A stretch of DNA of 64,000 nt from assembly GCF_002482385.1 (NCBI RefSeq), contig NZ_DLFW01000047.1:144405-208404 (forward strand), read 5' to 3'. A model generated the notes under the pieces. It was not told the origin of the DNA and searched no databases. It saw only the letters and a program-made list of their open reading frames with translations. Below are positions 37,855-48,251 of this stretch, one piece after another (within the stretch, counting starts at the first letter, position 1; each line of letters starts with the position of its first letter). This DNA comes from Dysgonomonas sp. UBA7710 (GTDB taxonomy: Bacteria; Bacteroidota; Bacteroidia; Bacteroidales; Dysgonomonadaceae). A program made the position numbers and the translations under genes.

Positions 37855-39402
37855 TTATTCGAATCCGGCATAAGGATTTGCACCGGTCTTCGATTCGTTA
37901 TAACCGTCGTATCCCCAGTTCTGCCATAAACCTTCAGGATTTATATTCCGTTGGGATTGAGGTATAGGAAAACGGTAGTTTTTGAGGCTTACGGAACTTT
38001 TCTTGTAACTCTCGTCTAATCCCGATTCCTTTAAGGTCTTGACGTAAATTCTCCATCTTACCAGATCGAGCCAGTGGCTTTGCTCATAGGTAAGTTCAAA
38101 CATCCTTTCCTGCTGAACCGCTTTTCTGAAGCCGTTGTAATCAAGTCCTGCCGGCAAATCGTCCGGAGATGTTTGATTTAGAGGGAAATGTTCGAAAGCT
38201 CTTCTCCGCACCTGGTTTATTGCGTCATAAGCATCTGTTGTCGGTCCGTTATTCAGTTCATTGATTGCTTCGGCTTTTACCAGCAAAATATCGGCATAGC
38301 GTATGATAGACCTGTTGATATTGCGGTTACTGGCCGATCCCAACGGATCGCTGGCGTCGATATATTTACGATAGCGGGGACGGGTGAATGTAAAGACCGA
38401 ATTTGTAGAAGGATTGTATAACTCTTTGGCATATGTCCCGCTCTTCCGTTGATCACGGTCGTCGAAAGCGTCATAGTATTTATTATCCGAAATAAGTACG
38501 TGAGGAGTAGAATTGCTGAAACCGCTGGAAAAGGCACAATGGGCCAAATGGTTTCCTCCGCTACCGTCGGTAGCAGTACCGGAAGCATGCTGAGTTGAGA
38601 AAATACTTTCTTTCCCGTTCTTATTATTTACATTCCAGTTGTCCAGAAAATCTTCTTCCAGTTCGTATCCTGTTACACTATTGGCTGCGTCTACAGATTT
38701 CCGGAATCTGTCTTTGCGGGCTGTGTCGCCCCCGCTTTCAGATGTTTGTGCCCATACCAGATATACTTTTGATAATAATGCATAAGCGGCACCTTTGCTC
38801 GCCCTGCCTTTATCGCTGTCTGCATAACTGCTTACGTCCGGCAGATTATCCGCAGCACTTTTCAGGTCGTCTTCAATCTGTGCATACACCTCATCTATCG
38901 ACGCGCGGGTCGTATTTTTTCCATCAACATTATGTAAGACAAGCGGCACTTCTCCCCAAAACTGCACTGCATAATAATAGTAATATGCCCGCAGAAACCT
39001 GGCTTCGCCGATAGAGCGTTTCTTAATGGATTCTGAAACGGTTTTGGATTCCGACAATTTATCTATGGCATCGTTTGCACTTGTAATGCCTACATAAAAA
39101 GCAGTCCATACCGATGTCACATAACTATTGGTCGGCTCCCACTGTATCAAGCCTAATAATCCTCCGCCACTGTTCGGATTCTCCCCCGAAACAGTAGTTT
39201 CGGTGGTCAGATCTATCATGTACGCCAGCGAAGTGCTTATGCCGACATTCGGCGTATAAATCCCGTTGGTAAGGGCTATAGCGTCCTCATCCGTTACGGG
39301 AAAGTTCCCACCCATCAGTTTGCCTATTGGTGTCACATCAAGACTATCGCTGCATGAAAGAATTGTCACCGATAATATTAAGGTATATAATAACTTCTTC
39401 AT
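37855..39402 (-). CDS. SusD/RagB-family surface lipoprotein
   Basis: 515 residues. Lipobox ILSC (Cys17). SusD marks are SIGEARFLRAYYYYYAVQFWG, IIRYADILLVKAEAINE, RMFELTYEQSHWLDLVRW and YRFPIPQSQRNINPEGLWQN. The C-terminus is extended past the usual end (YNESKTGANPYAGFE). Partner of the SusC 34 nt upstream. In a peptidase neighbourhood it is more likely to bind peptides, as RagB of Porphyromonas gingivalis does, than glycans (inference). Confidence 0.93.
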   Translation of the reverse strand: MKKLLYTLILSVTILSCSDSLDVTPIGKLMGGNFPVTDEDAIALTNGIYTPNVGISTSLAYMIDLTTETTVSGENPNSGGGLLGLIQWEPTNSYVTSVWTAFYVGITSANDAIDKLSESKTVSESIKKRSIGEARFLRAYYYYYAVQFWGEVPLVLHNVDGKNTTRASIDEVYAQIEDDLKSAADNLPDVSSYADSDKGRASKGAAYALLSKVYLVWAQTSESGGDTARKDRFRKSVDAANSVTGYELEEDFLDNWNVNNKNGKESIFSTQHASGTATDGSGGNHLAHCAFSSGFSNSTPHVLISDNKYYDAFDDRDQRKSGTYAKELYNPSTNSVFTFTRPRYRKYIDASDPLGSASNRNINRSIIRYADILLVKAEAINELNNGPTTDAYDAINQVRRRAFEHFPLNQTSPDDLPAGLDYNGFRKAVQQERMFELTYEQSHWLDLVRWRIYVKTLKESGLDESYKKSSVSLKNYRFPIPQSQRNINPEGLWQNWGYDGYNESKTGANPYAGFE

Positions 39403-39436
39403 CTCTTTCTGATTTAATTATTTTATAGTAAGCTGT

Positions 39437-42400
39437 TTAATAAGATATATTCACGCCAAAAGATATTGTTTTCGCTGTGGGGTATGCTCCGGAATCTATA
39501 CCGCTGGAAACTTCAGGGTCGTATCCTTTATATTTGGTAAAGGTCAATAAGTTTTGCCCCGTTGCAAAAATTCTGAATTTTGTCTGAGGAGCCTTTGTTA
39601 TTTTCACAGGAAGGACATAACTCAGAGTTATATTTTTCAGACGTAAGAAAGAGGCATCTTCGATATAGCGGCTATCGAGCCATGTGGCCGATGTGACAGA
39701 GGCTTTAGCAATTGTATTGGACGGATTCTGCGGCGTCCACCTGTCACGGAGTGTAGCTAATACATTGTAGCTGGTGGATGGTGATTCCAGCTCCTGCCGG
39801 AGCTGATTGTATAGCTGATTACCTTTACTACCCTGAAAAGCTGCAAATAAGCTCAATGATTTATATCTCAGTGTGGTCGAAAATCCGTAAGTGAAATCAG
39901 GCTGAATAGAACCTAAGACAACTCTGTCCTCATCCTGAGTAACTTTGCCGTCGTTGTTTTGATCGACATATTTTACATCACCGGGCTCAACACTCGTTTT
40001 CCAGCTCGGCGCAGGCACTTTCGAAATATCTGTTCCGGTTTGTACTATTCCATCGAAGACAACACCATAGAAAGAGCCTAAAGATTCCCCTTTCTTTATG
40101 ATCGTATTGCCGGACAGGAAATAATCCAGATTACCGATATTGGTGACTTCATTCACATTTTTAGCAATATTGGCAGACAGATTCCATTGCAGGTCTTTCT
40201 GATCTATAATACTGCCTGTCAATGCAAGTTCCACCCCTTTATTTGTAACATTGCCCACATTCATAAGCATGGTACTGAATCCTGTTGTTATTTCCACAGG
40301 CACATCTAGCAGCAGGTCGCTTGTCTTTTTATAATAAATATCGGCTATAATGCCTAATCTGCGGTTAAGCAGATTCAGATCAAAACCCAGATTATATTGC
40401 GATGTTTCTTCCCATTTCAGGTCGGGGTTTTCAGCATTAGCCCTGCCGTAAGCCGTAACGAGCTGATTATTGAAAGAATATACCTTTGTAGAGTATGTCG
40501 CTTCATATCGGTAGTCGCCTATCTCCTGATTGCCGACAACCCCGAAACTTCCCCTCAGTTTAAGATCATTGATGACCTTATTATTTTTCAGGAAAGGTTC
40601 TTCGCTGACGTTCCATGACAAACCGATGGACGGAAAATAACCCCATTTATGATTTTTTGCAAATCGGGAAGAACCATCCGCCCTGAATGTTCCGGTAAGA
40701 TTGTACCTGCCGAGGAAAGAATAGTTGACCCTTCCCAGTACCGAATTGAGGATAGATTCCGAACCGCCCGAACTTGGTGACAAGAGAGTGGCGCCTCCCT
40801 GCAGGTTATGGTAAGACAATTGTTCGTTAGCGAAATTACTGGCCGATGCTATCGAGTATTCTATATCGGTGGTCTGGGTCGTATAACCGGCCAATATATC
40901 CACATAATGGTCTTTATTCAGCTTCTTTGTGTAATTGAGCGTATATTCATATTGCCACGAATCAAACCGCTTGTTTCCGATACTTCCATACCCTTTAGCC
41001 AGAAAACCTGACGCAGCGCTGGAAGGCGCGAAAAAATTAAGGGTCGTATTACTCAGATTGGTTCCTGCGCTGACCTTAGCCACCAACGAGGGGATGATAG
41101 TATATTTAGCGAAAAAGTTTCCGATGACAGTATTATTTTTTGTCTGCGATGTAGTATTAACCAGATCCGATATGGCATTTACGGTACGGTCGCCAAATCG
41201 TAAATCCCCTTTTTCGAAAAGGTTATTGTAATTATAGCTTCCATCCTGATTATATATAGAAACTACCTGCGGTATCCTCAATACATAATCGAGCGAGTTT
41301 GAAACACCGTTCACATACAGTCCGTTATAGCTGCTCAATCCGCTTTGATCCATTTTACTGGCTGTAACATTCAAACCTACAGTCAGATTCGGGAATAAAT
41401 CCCTTTCAAAGTTGAACCGTCCGCTATAACGCTTAAAGCCCGTGTTCAGCAAGATACCATCCTGATCGCTGTAATTACCAGATAAGAGAAACCTCGTCTT
41501 ATCGTCTCCGCCACTTATCGAAAGCTGATGGTTCTGGGTTGTCGCTGTGCGCAGGGCTGCATCCTGCCAGTTTGTACCTTCACCCAATTGTGCCACTTTT
41601 TCAGCAGTAAGACCGGTTTCACTGATATTTTCGGCAGATGCGATTTCCAGATAAAGCTCACCCCATTCGCGCGCATTCATCAGATCGAGCTTCTTACGGG
41701 CTTGCTGCCAGCCGATAGAATATTGATATTCAATATTCGTTTTCCCTTTTTTCCCACTCTTGGTAGTAATAATAATTACGCCATTTGCTCCACGCGAACC
41801 ATAGATGGCCGAAGCGGACACATCTTTCAGCACCTCTATGGATTCAATATCACCGGGATTCAATGCAGCTAACGGATTCAATGCCCCGGCAGCACGGCTT
41901 ATCCCGATATTGGCCGACGAATTGTCGTTATATATTATAACCCCGTCTATCACATACAAAGGCTCATTCCCTCCGTTTATAGAGTTTCCTCCGCGTATGC
42001 GAATGTTGGAAGTAGTTCCCGGCTGACCGGAGCTTTGGGATACATTCAAGCCGGAAACAGCCCCACCCAGTAATCCATCGAATGAAGTAGATAATTGCGA
42101 TAACGCATCTTTTGAAACCGAAGAAATGGCCCCGGTAAGTTCTTTACGCTTCTGGGTACCATATCCAACCACGATTACTTCATTCAAATAATTTAAATCT
42201 TCCGTTAAGGGAATAATGATCGGCCCGTTATTTTCATATACATCCAATTCCTGCGATTTGAAACCCACAAGAGCCACCTTGATAGTAACAGGCAGTTGGC
42301 CCGAAACAGGGAGAGAAAAGGACCCGTCTATATCAGTGAGACTACCCTGTGTGGTAGAAACCAATGCGACAGAGGCTCCCACCAGAGGCTCCCCGGTTTT

Positions 42401-42541
42401 TTCGTCTACAACTGTACCTTTTATTACTGTTTGCCCTATCATACTACCTGACAGCAATAGAAAGAATATGATAATGTAATAATACTTATTTACACGATAC
42501 CTGTCTCTCTTATCGCTAAAAGAGCTAATTGTTTTTGCCAT
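39437..42541 (-). CDS. SusC/RagA-family TonB-dependent transporter
   Basis: 1034 residues. A basic N-terminus of about 20 residues precedes the hydrophobic signal core (YYYIIIFFLLLSGSMIGQ); a later start is possible but no good one is seen. Carboxypeptidase-like domain at about 38-120, LNEVIVVGYG, plug marks EPLYVIDGVIIY and ASAIYGSRGANGVIIITTK, barrel ending AKTISFGVNISY. It leads the unit SusC-SusD-OsmC-S9. A 418-nt gap with leader hairpins separates it from the symporter gene upstream, so it probably has its own promoter. Confidence 0.93.
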   Translation of the reverse strand: MAKTISSFSDKRDRYRVNKYYYIIIFFLLLSGSMIGQTVIKGTVVDEKTGEPLVGASVALVSTTQGSLTDIDGSFSLPVSGQLPVTIKVALVGFKSQELDVYENNGPIIIPLTEDLNYLNEVIVVGYGTQKRKELTGAISSVSKDALSQLSTSFDGLLGGAVSGLNVSQSSGQPGTTSNIRIRGGNSINGGNEPLYVIDGVIIYNDNSSANIGISRAAGALNPLAALNPGDIESIEVLKDVSASAIYGSRGANGVIIITTKSGKKGKTNIEYQYSIGWQQARKKLDLMNAREWGELYLEIASAENISETGLTAEKVAQLGEGTNWQDAALRTATTQNHQLSISGGDDKTRFLLSGNYSDQDGILLNTGFKRYSGRFNFERDLFPNLTVGLNVTASKMDQSGLSSYNGLYVNGVSNSLDYVLRIPQVVSIYNQDGSYNYNNLFEKGDLRFGDRTVNAISDLVNTTSQTKNNTVIGNFFAKYTIIPSLVAKVSAGTNLSNTTLNFFAPSSAASGFLAKGYGSIGNKRFDSWQYEYTLNYTKKLNKDHYVDILAGYTTQTTDIEYSIASASNFANEQLSYHNLQGGATLLSPSSGGSESILNSVLGRVNYSFLGRYNLTGTFRADGSSRFAKNHKWGYFPSIGLSWNVSEEPFLKNNKVINDLKLRGSFGVVGNQEIGDYRYEATYSTKVYSFNNQLVTAYGRANAENPDLKWEETSQYNLGFDLNLLNRRLGIIADIYYKKTSDLLLDVPVEITTGFSTMLMNVGNVTNKGVELALTGSIIDQKDLQWNLSANIAKNVNEVTNIGNLDYFLSGNTIIKKGESLGSFYGVVFDGIVQTGTDISKVPAPSWKTSVEPGDVKYVDQNNDGKVTQDEDRVVLGSIQPDFTYGFSTTLRYKSLSLFAAFQGSKGNQLYNQLRQELESPSTSYNVLATLRDRWTPQNPSNTIAKASVTSATWLDSRYIEDASFLRLKNITLSYVLPVKITKAPQTKFRIFATGQNLLTFTKYKGYDPEVSSGIDSGAYPTAKTISFGVNISY

Positions 42542-42959
42542 AATTTTTTAATGAATATCCATTGTAGCCAAGTATAGAAGGCTACAAGAAGTGTTTGTTT
42601 ATAGATTGCTTAATTGAAGGATAATATCTTGCGCATTTATTAGTTCAGGGGTTCAGAACCTTTATAATACAGTTCGGACTACCCTGGAATATATGCGGAT
42701 ATCAATTAGGGGAAATAAACCGACGGGTTTATTTTCGGAATAGTTAAATATAGGTTAACAACACATTCGCATGTGAAAACAAGAAGCCGGACATTGATCT
42801 ATGGATGATAATACATGTAGAGAATAAAACCGGGACAAATTCCTTTGTTCCTCATGTTCCCCTCCGGGTATGGAGAAGGCCTTAATGGTAATAAAATTTT
42901 TCATAGAGTCTTTTTATATTAGTTAATACTTGAATAACCTCATTCTCATATAGAGGTGC
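42542..42959 (-). other. Intergenic leader with two hairpins, no gene
   Basis: The minus-strand leader of SusC holds a hairpin GTAGCC/GGCTAC (42564-42585) and an inverted repeat GGTTC-T-GAACC (42650-42660) that weakly recalls the AGGTCTGnGACCT leader palindrome seen elsewhere. No exact TAnnTTTG box, no coding frame and no clear terminator for the symporter gene were found. Confidence 0.45.
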
Positions 42960-44141
42960 TTATTCCGGTAAATCCGGACTTAGATTCTTTTTATCGGTGT
43001 AAGTTGATAAGGCAAGCGTGAGAGCTCCGTCGCTGGTTATATTATGGGTAGTCCCGAAACTATCGAGAAGAGCAAAAATCGTTATCATCAGAGCTGCTCC
43101 CGCATCATCTATCCCCAAGACAGCATGTATCAGACCTAAAGAAGTAATAAGAGTTCCTCCGGGCAACCCCGGAGCAGCTATCGCAAAAATACCAAGTAAC
43201 GGAATAAAAATGAGTATCTGAGTTATATCCGGCATAGTCCCGTATAATAATTGAGAGACGGCAAGGGACAGGAATACCACATCGAGGATAGAACCCGGAA
43301 AGTGGATATTACCAAACAGTGGTATGGCAAAATCTCTTATTTCCGGTTTTAACTCAGGACATTTCTTTGTTTGCTCTATGGCGACTCCCAGGCTGGCCGC
43401 CGATGATTGTGTTCCCAATGCAGTCAATGCCACCGGTCCGTAATATTTGAGTACTTTCCAGGGATTTACGCGGGCATACAGCCCCGAAGAAATATAAAGA
43501 AAACTTATCCATATCAGGTGACAAAGCACTGTTATTACTAAAATAGCAAGGAATACAGGCAGTCTGGATGCCAATGCACCTTCGTATGCCAAAATACTGA
43601 AATTAGCAGCAATAAAGAAAGGAAGTATCGGAATCAGGATTTTCTTTACCATCGCAAAGATCAGATCCTGAAACTCATATAAGGCCCCTTCTATTTTCAC
43701 AGCTTTGGTCCATATGACAGACAGCCCCAGTAAAAAAGCAAATACCAAAGCGCTTAATATGGGCATCAAAGGAGGTATATCCAGGCGAAAAAGCATTTCG
43801 GGAAGGCTGTTTGTCGCTTCTTTGACCGGAACTATATCAAGTAGCGGAATTATCTTATACCCCACAAAGGCTGCCAGTGAAGCACTTCCGATACACGACA
43901 CATAGGCCAGCAACAAAGAACTCCCGAGTAACCTCGACGCGTTCTTCTTGAGACGAGTTATAGATGGGGTAATAAATCCGAAAATGATAAGAGGTATAAG
44001 GAAAAAGATAACTTGCCCAAGAATATGTTTGATAGGTAATACAACCGCGATTAAAGATTCAGAAGCAAAGAGTCCGAGTACCACACCCCCCAGAACACCC
44101 AGCAAAAGCCTCAGTGTGGTGTTTGATAATAATTTTCTCAT
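42960..44141 (-). CDS. Dicarboxylate/amino-acid:cation symporter (DAACS family)
   Basis: 393 residues, mostly hydrophobic helices. It starts LRLLLGVLGGVVLGLF and carries the two re-entrant-loop signatures: ALTALGTQSSAASLGVAIEQ (the Ser-rich hairpin) and GLPGGTLITSLGLIH. The family moves glutamate, aspartate, cystine, serine/threonine or C4-dicarboxylates with Na+ or H+ across the inner membrane. Placement directly after an M14 carboxypeptidase and an M20 amidohydrolase suggests uptake of the amino acid they release (inference). It is 49 nt downstream of the M20 gene and ends that operon. Confidence 0.88.
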   Translation of the reverse strand: MRKLLSNTTLRLLLGVLGGVVLGLFASESLIAVVLPIKHILGQVIFFLIPLIIFGFITPSITRLKKNASRLLGSSLLLAYVSCIGSASLAAFVGYKIIPLLDIVPVKEATNSLPEMLFRLDIPPLMPILSALVFAFLLGLSVIWTKAVKIEGALYEFQDLIFAMVKKILIPILPFFIAANFSILAYEGALASRLPVFLAILVITVLCHLIWISFLYISSGLYARVNPWKVLKYYGPVALTALGTQSSAASLGVAIEQTKKCPELKPEIRDFAIPLFGNIHFPGSILDVVFLSLAVSQLLYGTMPDITQILIFIPLLGIFAIAAPGLPGGTLITSLGLIHAVLGIDDAGAALMITIFALLDSFGTTHNITSDGALTLALSTYTDKKNLSPDLPE

Positions 44142-44190
44142 GCAGATACACTTTGAATAATTTATTCTTTTAAAACATTACAGATCACGA

Positions 44191-45648
44191 TTATTTCTTC
44201 ACTCTGTAATCGAGTGCCGGCTTCCGGTCTCCCAGTAGCGGTACATACTTAAAGCCAGCTCCCCTACGGGTATCGAATTCTTCTCTTATCTCCTTTACCA
44301 ATCCGGGATTTGTGTATAATTCTATAGCCGAAAGGCTGAACACTTTAGCTGTATTTATCAGCGATTTTGTTCCTATAGTAGAACCTCCCGCCGCCACATT
44401 TTGCCAGCTATGCCCCGCACTTCCCGGTACAAAGGTCGCCGTATTGAAACTTACGGTAGGAACTACCCAGCTAACATCACCCACATCCGACGAGCCACCT
44501 CCCAGCGAAGGTTTTTCTTCTTCCAGAGGCTTCACCGATTCGGCATCTTTCAGTATGCTGATATCTTTATTCAGTCCCTTTACTATTTCCTCGGCAAAGG
44601 CCTTTTCACGTGCGTCATAATGCACACCACCCACTACCTCGAGTTTACGCTGTACCAGTTCCGACAGTTTGCGGTTATTCAGACGCTCATAAAAACCGGA
44701 TACAATTTCAGACTTAACTTTTGTCTGTGTCCCTAAGGCTGCACCTTCGGCTGCCTGCCCTATCCATTCCACAAGGTCTTTGAGAATCTCCCTTTTCGGA
44801 CTCCGTATGTAATAGGACACCCTGGCATAATCGGGTACTACATTCGGGGCTTCGCCTCCATCGGCTATAACGTAATGTATCCGGGATGACATCGGTACAT
44901 GTTCGCGCAAAAGATTGACCATATAATTGAGTGCTTCTACGCCGTCTAAGGCAGACCGGCCCTTATCAGGACTTGCCGCGGCATGAGCGGCTACTCCAAA
45001 GAAGCTGTAGTCTATCATTTGTATGGCTGTTCCCGTATCGGTTGTAACACCATTCCCGGTAGAAGGATGCCAGTCAAGGACGACATCTACGTCATTAAAC
45101 AATCCGTCCCGTACCATGTAAACTTTACCGCCTCCTCCTTCTTCGGCAGGTGTACCGAATACTTTGATTGTACCTGTGTGTTTTTCTGAATCAAGCCATT
45201 GTTTTATAGCGACAGCCCCTGCGACTGCTCCTACTCCGAATGTATTGTGACCGCAACCGTGGCCGCTCCCTCCTTCGACCAAAGGTTTACGATAAGGGAC
45301 TGTATCCTGCGATAACCCGGGCAAAGCATCGAATTCGGCCAGTACAGCTATCACAGGATACCCTGATCCGTAAGTGGCGACAAATGCGGTAGGCATGCCG
45401 GCAACTCCGGCCTGAACTGTAAATTCATTCTCTTTGAGATGGTTTTGTAGCAAAGCTGAACTTTCCGTTTCGAGAAAACCCAGTTCAGGATTACGCCATA
45501 TCGTTTTCTGTAGTTTATCATACACAGAGAAAGACTTGTCCAGATAGTTAACGGACACATTGTTCAATGGAGCATTCTTTTTAATTTTCTGCGCAAATAC
45601 AGTGACAGCTAATGTTGTCAGTGCTATTACCAACAATACTTTTTTCAT
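44191..45648 (-). CDS. M20 family amidohydrolase (AbgB-like), exported
   Basis: 485 residues with a signal peptide (ALTTLAVTVFAQ), so periplasmic. Metal-site motifs are GHGCGHNTFGVGA, GTPAEEGGGGK and VVLDWHPSTGN; a dimerisation domain lies in the middle (AAHAAASPDKGRSALDG starts it), and SSDVGDVSWVVPT is near the end. Closest pattern is the p-aminobenzoyl-glutamate hydrolase B/amidohydrolase group, which cuts N-acyl amino acids or dipeptide-like amides. It sits between the M14 carboxypeptidase (41 nt) and the symporter (49 nt), fitting a chain in which a product amino acid is freed and imported. Confidence 0.88.
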   Translation of the reverse strand: MKKVLLVIALTTLAVTVFAQKIKKNAPLNNVSVNYLDKSFSVYDKLQKTIWRNPELGFLETESSALLQNHLKENEFTVQAGVAGMPTAFVATYGSGYPVIAVLAEFDALPGLSQDTVPYRKPLVEGGSGHGCGHNTFGVGAVAGAVAIKQWLDSEKHTGTIKVFGTPAEEGGGGKVYMVRDGLFNDVDVVLDWHPSTGNGVTTDTGTAIQMIDYSFFGVAAHAAASPDKGRSALDGVEALNYMVNLLREHVPMSSRIHYVIADGGEAPNVVPDYARVSYYIRSPKREILKDLVEWIGQAAEGAALGTQTKVKSEIVSGFYERLNNRKLSELVQRKLEVVGGVHYDAREKAFAEEIVKGLNKDISILKDAESVKPLEEEKPSLGGGSSDVGDVSWVVPTVSFNTATFVPGSAGHSWQNVAAGGSTIGTKSLINTAKVFSLSAIELYTNPGLVKEIREEFDTRRGAGFKYVPLLGDRKPALDYRVKK

Positions 45649-45689
45649 TTTATTTCTTTCGTTTTATATCAATATAGGCCTGATCTGTT

Positions 45690-48233
45690 TTATCTGAAGC
45701 TATTGTATGCATTTATATTATTTCCGAAAACAACAGCGTTAACAAAGGTGCGGGTAGTGGCATCCCAAATACCTCTGAAAAGCGGGTCTTCAGCGAATAA
45801 TACAATATTTCCGGAGCCTTGTCTTTCTGCTATTATCGAAGCCGATCCTTTCAGATTGCTTAACTGTGAAGCGGAGATATATCCATTCAGGAGCGGGGTA
45901 TCTGAATAGACTGATACCGTAGCTGACAGATTCTTCGACGGAGCCAGAAAGAGGCTACTCTCACGAGTAACAGGTAAAGACTCATTCGTTAACCCAAACG
46001 CTAAAGGATGCTTCAGGTTTATCTTTGTTTCGAATACCGATGTCGGAATTCTGTCTCTCTCCTGTGGAAATTGTTGTTCTGATTGTTTTTGCTGGAGAGA
46101 ATCGGTCTTCAATTTCTGTAATTGTGCTGCACTTATTCCATTATTTACCGCCCATCTCGAAGCAGAGTTGATTGTAATCAATGTTCCTCCGTTGCGCACC
46201 CAGTTTTGCAAATCCTGGATTCCCTGTTTCCCGAGAAATGAATAATCGCCACCTGCCAATACAATCCGGTTAAAGCTGTTCAATGGAATTCTGGGAAATA
46301 TGTTGTAATCAGCACGGGTTAACTGATAATTCAGTTTCTGGTCGAAGAGATGCCAGACTTCTCCGGCCTCGGTAGAAGATATATTGCCTCCGGTGACAAC
46401 CAGCACCTTCGGCCGTTCCACTGTGCGGAAAGCGCTACTGCCCAGATCCACTCCTTTTACACTATAGCCTGTAGAGACGGGTATTATTTCCACGTCTGAG
46501 GCGACCGCCAATTTCTGTAATGTGGCATATAATTCATCCGGGCTTATAGTCTGGTTGCTGACAGGAATAAGAAGACTTCCATAAGAGAAATCTTTGGTTC
46601 CATTCTCTGTTTGTACGGAAAAAGGGCTGAATGATGTCTTTACAAGAATGTTTTTTGCTAATAATTGGAAAAGCAGATGCTGGCTATGCGAATCCCTGTA
46701 ATCTACGATATAGGCATACTGTGATGTAGAGAATGATGTATTTGCAGATTTCTCCAGTTTCTCAACCTTGGCTCCGCGAACAGCTTTTGTTATGGAAGCA
46801 TACGACAGGCCGGATGAGTAAGCGACCGAAAATCCCGCGCCGTAACCCAGTTTGGACGGATCGGTATAATCTTTGGTTTCATCAAATATGATATTGACTA
46901 ACGCACTGTTGGGTTGCCCGAGTGGAACAATGTATGATTTCCCTTTTTCGTATTTTGCCTTATCCACCGTTATGTCCTCCTGATTTTCATATACTTCGAG
47001 GCGGTGGTCCAGTAACAACTGAACAAACTTACGCAAACGCGAAATATCATAACTATCTCCTACTATAAATGACTTGGAACTGTCTTTTCCTGTACGCGAT
47101 GCATCGAAAAATTCTTTCTGCAAGTCGAATAAGCTGTTTTTATTAGCATTAGCGGCATCCACTGTCGCAATACTCGACACCAGTTGGTTTCGTACAGTAA
47201 ATGCAAATGTAACGATCCCATTCTCAGATTCCTGATGTATGCCTCTCGAAGAACCTTGTTCGAATAAAATACCCACAGCCCCATTATAATCAGGGTATGT
47301 AGACCCGAAGGTTGGATTCTTATTATCGTAAGACTCTTTCGTATAATAAAACGAACCGATTTTATCCAAAGCCTTTGAATAATAATCAGCAAATAAACGG
47401 TTCAACTTATAAGTGGTTTGCGGAACAAAGCGGCTCTCATTTCCGTCCGGATCAGTGGGTTCGAAAAAGAATGTGCTATTTGTACCCATCTCATGATGAT
47501 CGGCCTGTACATGCGGTAACCAATCCTGATAATGTGCAACCCGGGCTTTGCTTTCGGGATGGACAATATTAACCCAGTCGCGGTTCAGGTCGAACCAATA
47601 GTGATTTCCTCTTCCGCGCGGCCATCCTTCAGTATGTTCCCTGTCATACTGCGATGTATTATAATTGGTTATACTTGTATTCGAATTTACCCAGGATACG
47701 AACCGCTCTTGTCCGTCAGGATTACGAACCGGATCAATAAAGTAAATTCCATTTTCGAGCTGTTCTTTTACAAAATCGTTTTGAGCGGCCACGTAGTAAT
47801 ATGCAGACAATAAAGCTGCCTCCGAACCCGAAGCCTCATTCCCATGAACGGTACTTCCCAGAAAAACAATTAACGGAGTATCCGGCTTCTCCCCTTTTCG
47901 GGCTTGCTGACGGATCTCTTTGTATTTGTCTATATTCCGGATATTCTCAGGGGAAGAAACAATCAGCACATACAGCTTACGGTTTTCGTATGTCCGGCCT
48001 ATCTCCACCAACGAAACGCGGTCAGAGAGGGAAGCGAGTTTCTCAAAATAAGCATTTATCTTATAATGCTCTGTTATACGACTACCTATTTCATACCCGA
48101 GAAATTCTTCAGGAGAAGGTATTTTGCTATCGAACTGGATGGACGGATCGAAAAAACATGTGATTTTTTCAGCTTTGATACCTGTTGCCACCAATAAAAA
48201 TAAAGAAAAAAAACTGATTATAATGGTCTTCAT
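45690..48233 (-). CDS. M14 zinc carboxypeptidase with C-terminal GATase1-like domain
   Basis: 847 residues, signal peptide to about 22. The M14 domain (about 50-390) has the zinc pair His130 and Glu133 in STVHGNEASGSE, RNPDGQER and FDLNRDW substrate-site motifs, a third zinc-ligand candidate at His246/His247 in ADHHEMG, and a catalytic Glu candidate in LFEQGSSRGIH. After a beta-rich linker, residues about 620-720 (VLVVTGGNISSTEAG, IVLAGGDYSFLG, NGGTLITI) resemble a class I glutamine amidotransferase fold, probably non-catalytic. The enzyme would trim residues from peptide C-termini. It is 18 nt after a TlpA gene and 41 nt before the M20 gene. Confidence 0.9.
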   Translation of the reverse strand: MKTIIISFFSLFLLVATGIKAEKITCFFDPSIQFDSKIPSPEEFLGYEIGSRITEHYKINAYFEKLASLSDRVSLVEIGRTYENRKLYVLIVSSPENIRNIDKYKEIRQQARKGEKPDTPLIVFLGSTVHGNEASGSEAALLSAYYYVAAQNDFVKEQLENGIYFIDPVRNPDGQERFVSWVNSNTSITNYNTSQYDREHTEGWPRGRGNHYWFDLNRDWVNIVHPESKARVAHYQDWLPHVQADHHEMGTNSTFFFEPTDPDGNESRFVPQTTYKLNRLFADYYSKALDKIGSFYYTKESYDNKNPTFGSTYPDYNGAVGILFEQGSSRGIHQESENGIVTFAFTVRNQLVSSIATVDAANANKNSLFDLQKEFFDASRTGKDSSKSFIVGDSYDISRLRKFVQLLLDHRLEVYENQEDITVDKAKYEKGKSYIVPLGQPNSALVNIIFDETKDYTDPSKLGYGAGFSVAYSSGLSYASITKAVRGAKVEKLEKSANTSFSTSQYAYIVDYRDSHSQHLLFQLLAKNILVKTSFSPFSVQTENGTKDFSYGSLLIPVSNQTISPDELYATLQKLAVASDVEIIPVSTGYSVKGVDLGSSAFRTVERPKVLVVTGGNISSTEAGEVWHLFDQKLNYQLTRADYNIFPRIPLNSFNRIVLAGGDYSFLGKQGIQDLQNWVRNGGTLITINSASRWAVNNGISAAQLQKLKTDSLQQKQSEQQFPQERDRIPTSVFETKINLKHPLAFGLTNESLPVTRESSLFLAPSKNLSATVSVYSDTPLLNGYISASQLSNLKGSASIIAERQGSGNIVLFAEDPLFRGIWDATTRTFVNAVVFGNNINAYNSFR

Positions 48234-48251
48234 AACGCCCTTTTATTCTGA

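Noticed and set aside
42542..42959. A riboswitch in the SusC leader
   Set aside because: Only two short hairpins are visible and none of the conserved cores of known riboswitch classes could be recognised.
45690..46400. A separate amidotransferase gene downstream of M14
   Set aside because: The reading frame is continuous with the M14 domain, so it is a domain of one protein.
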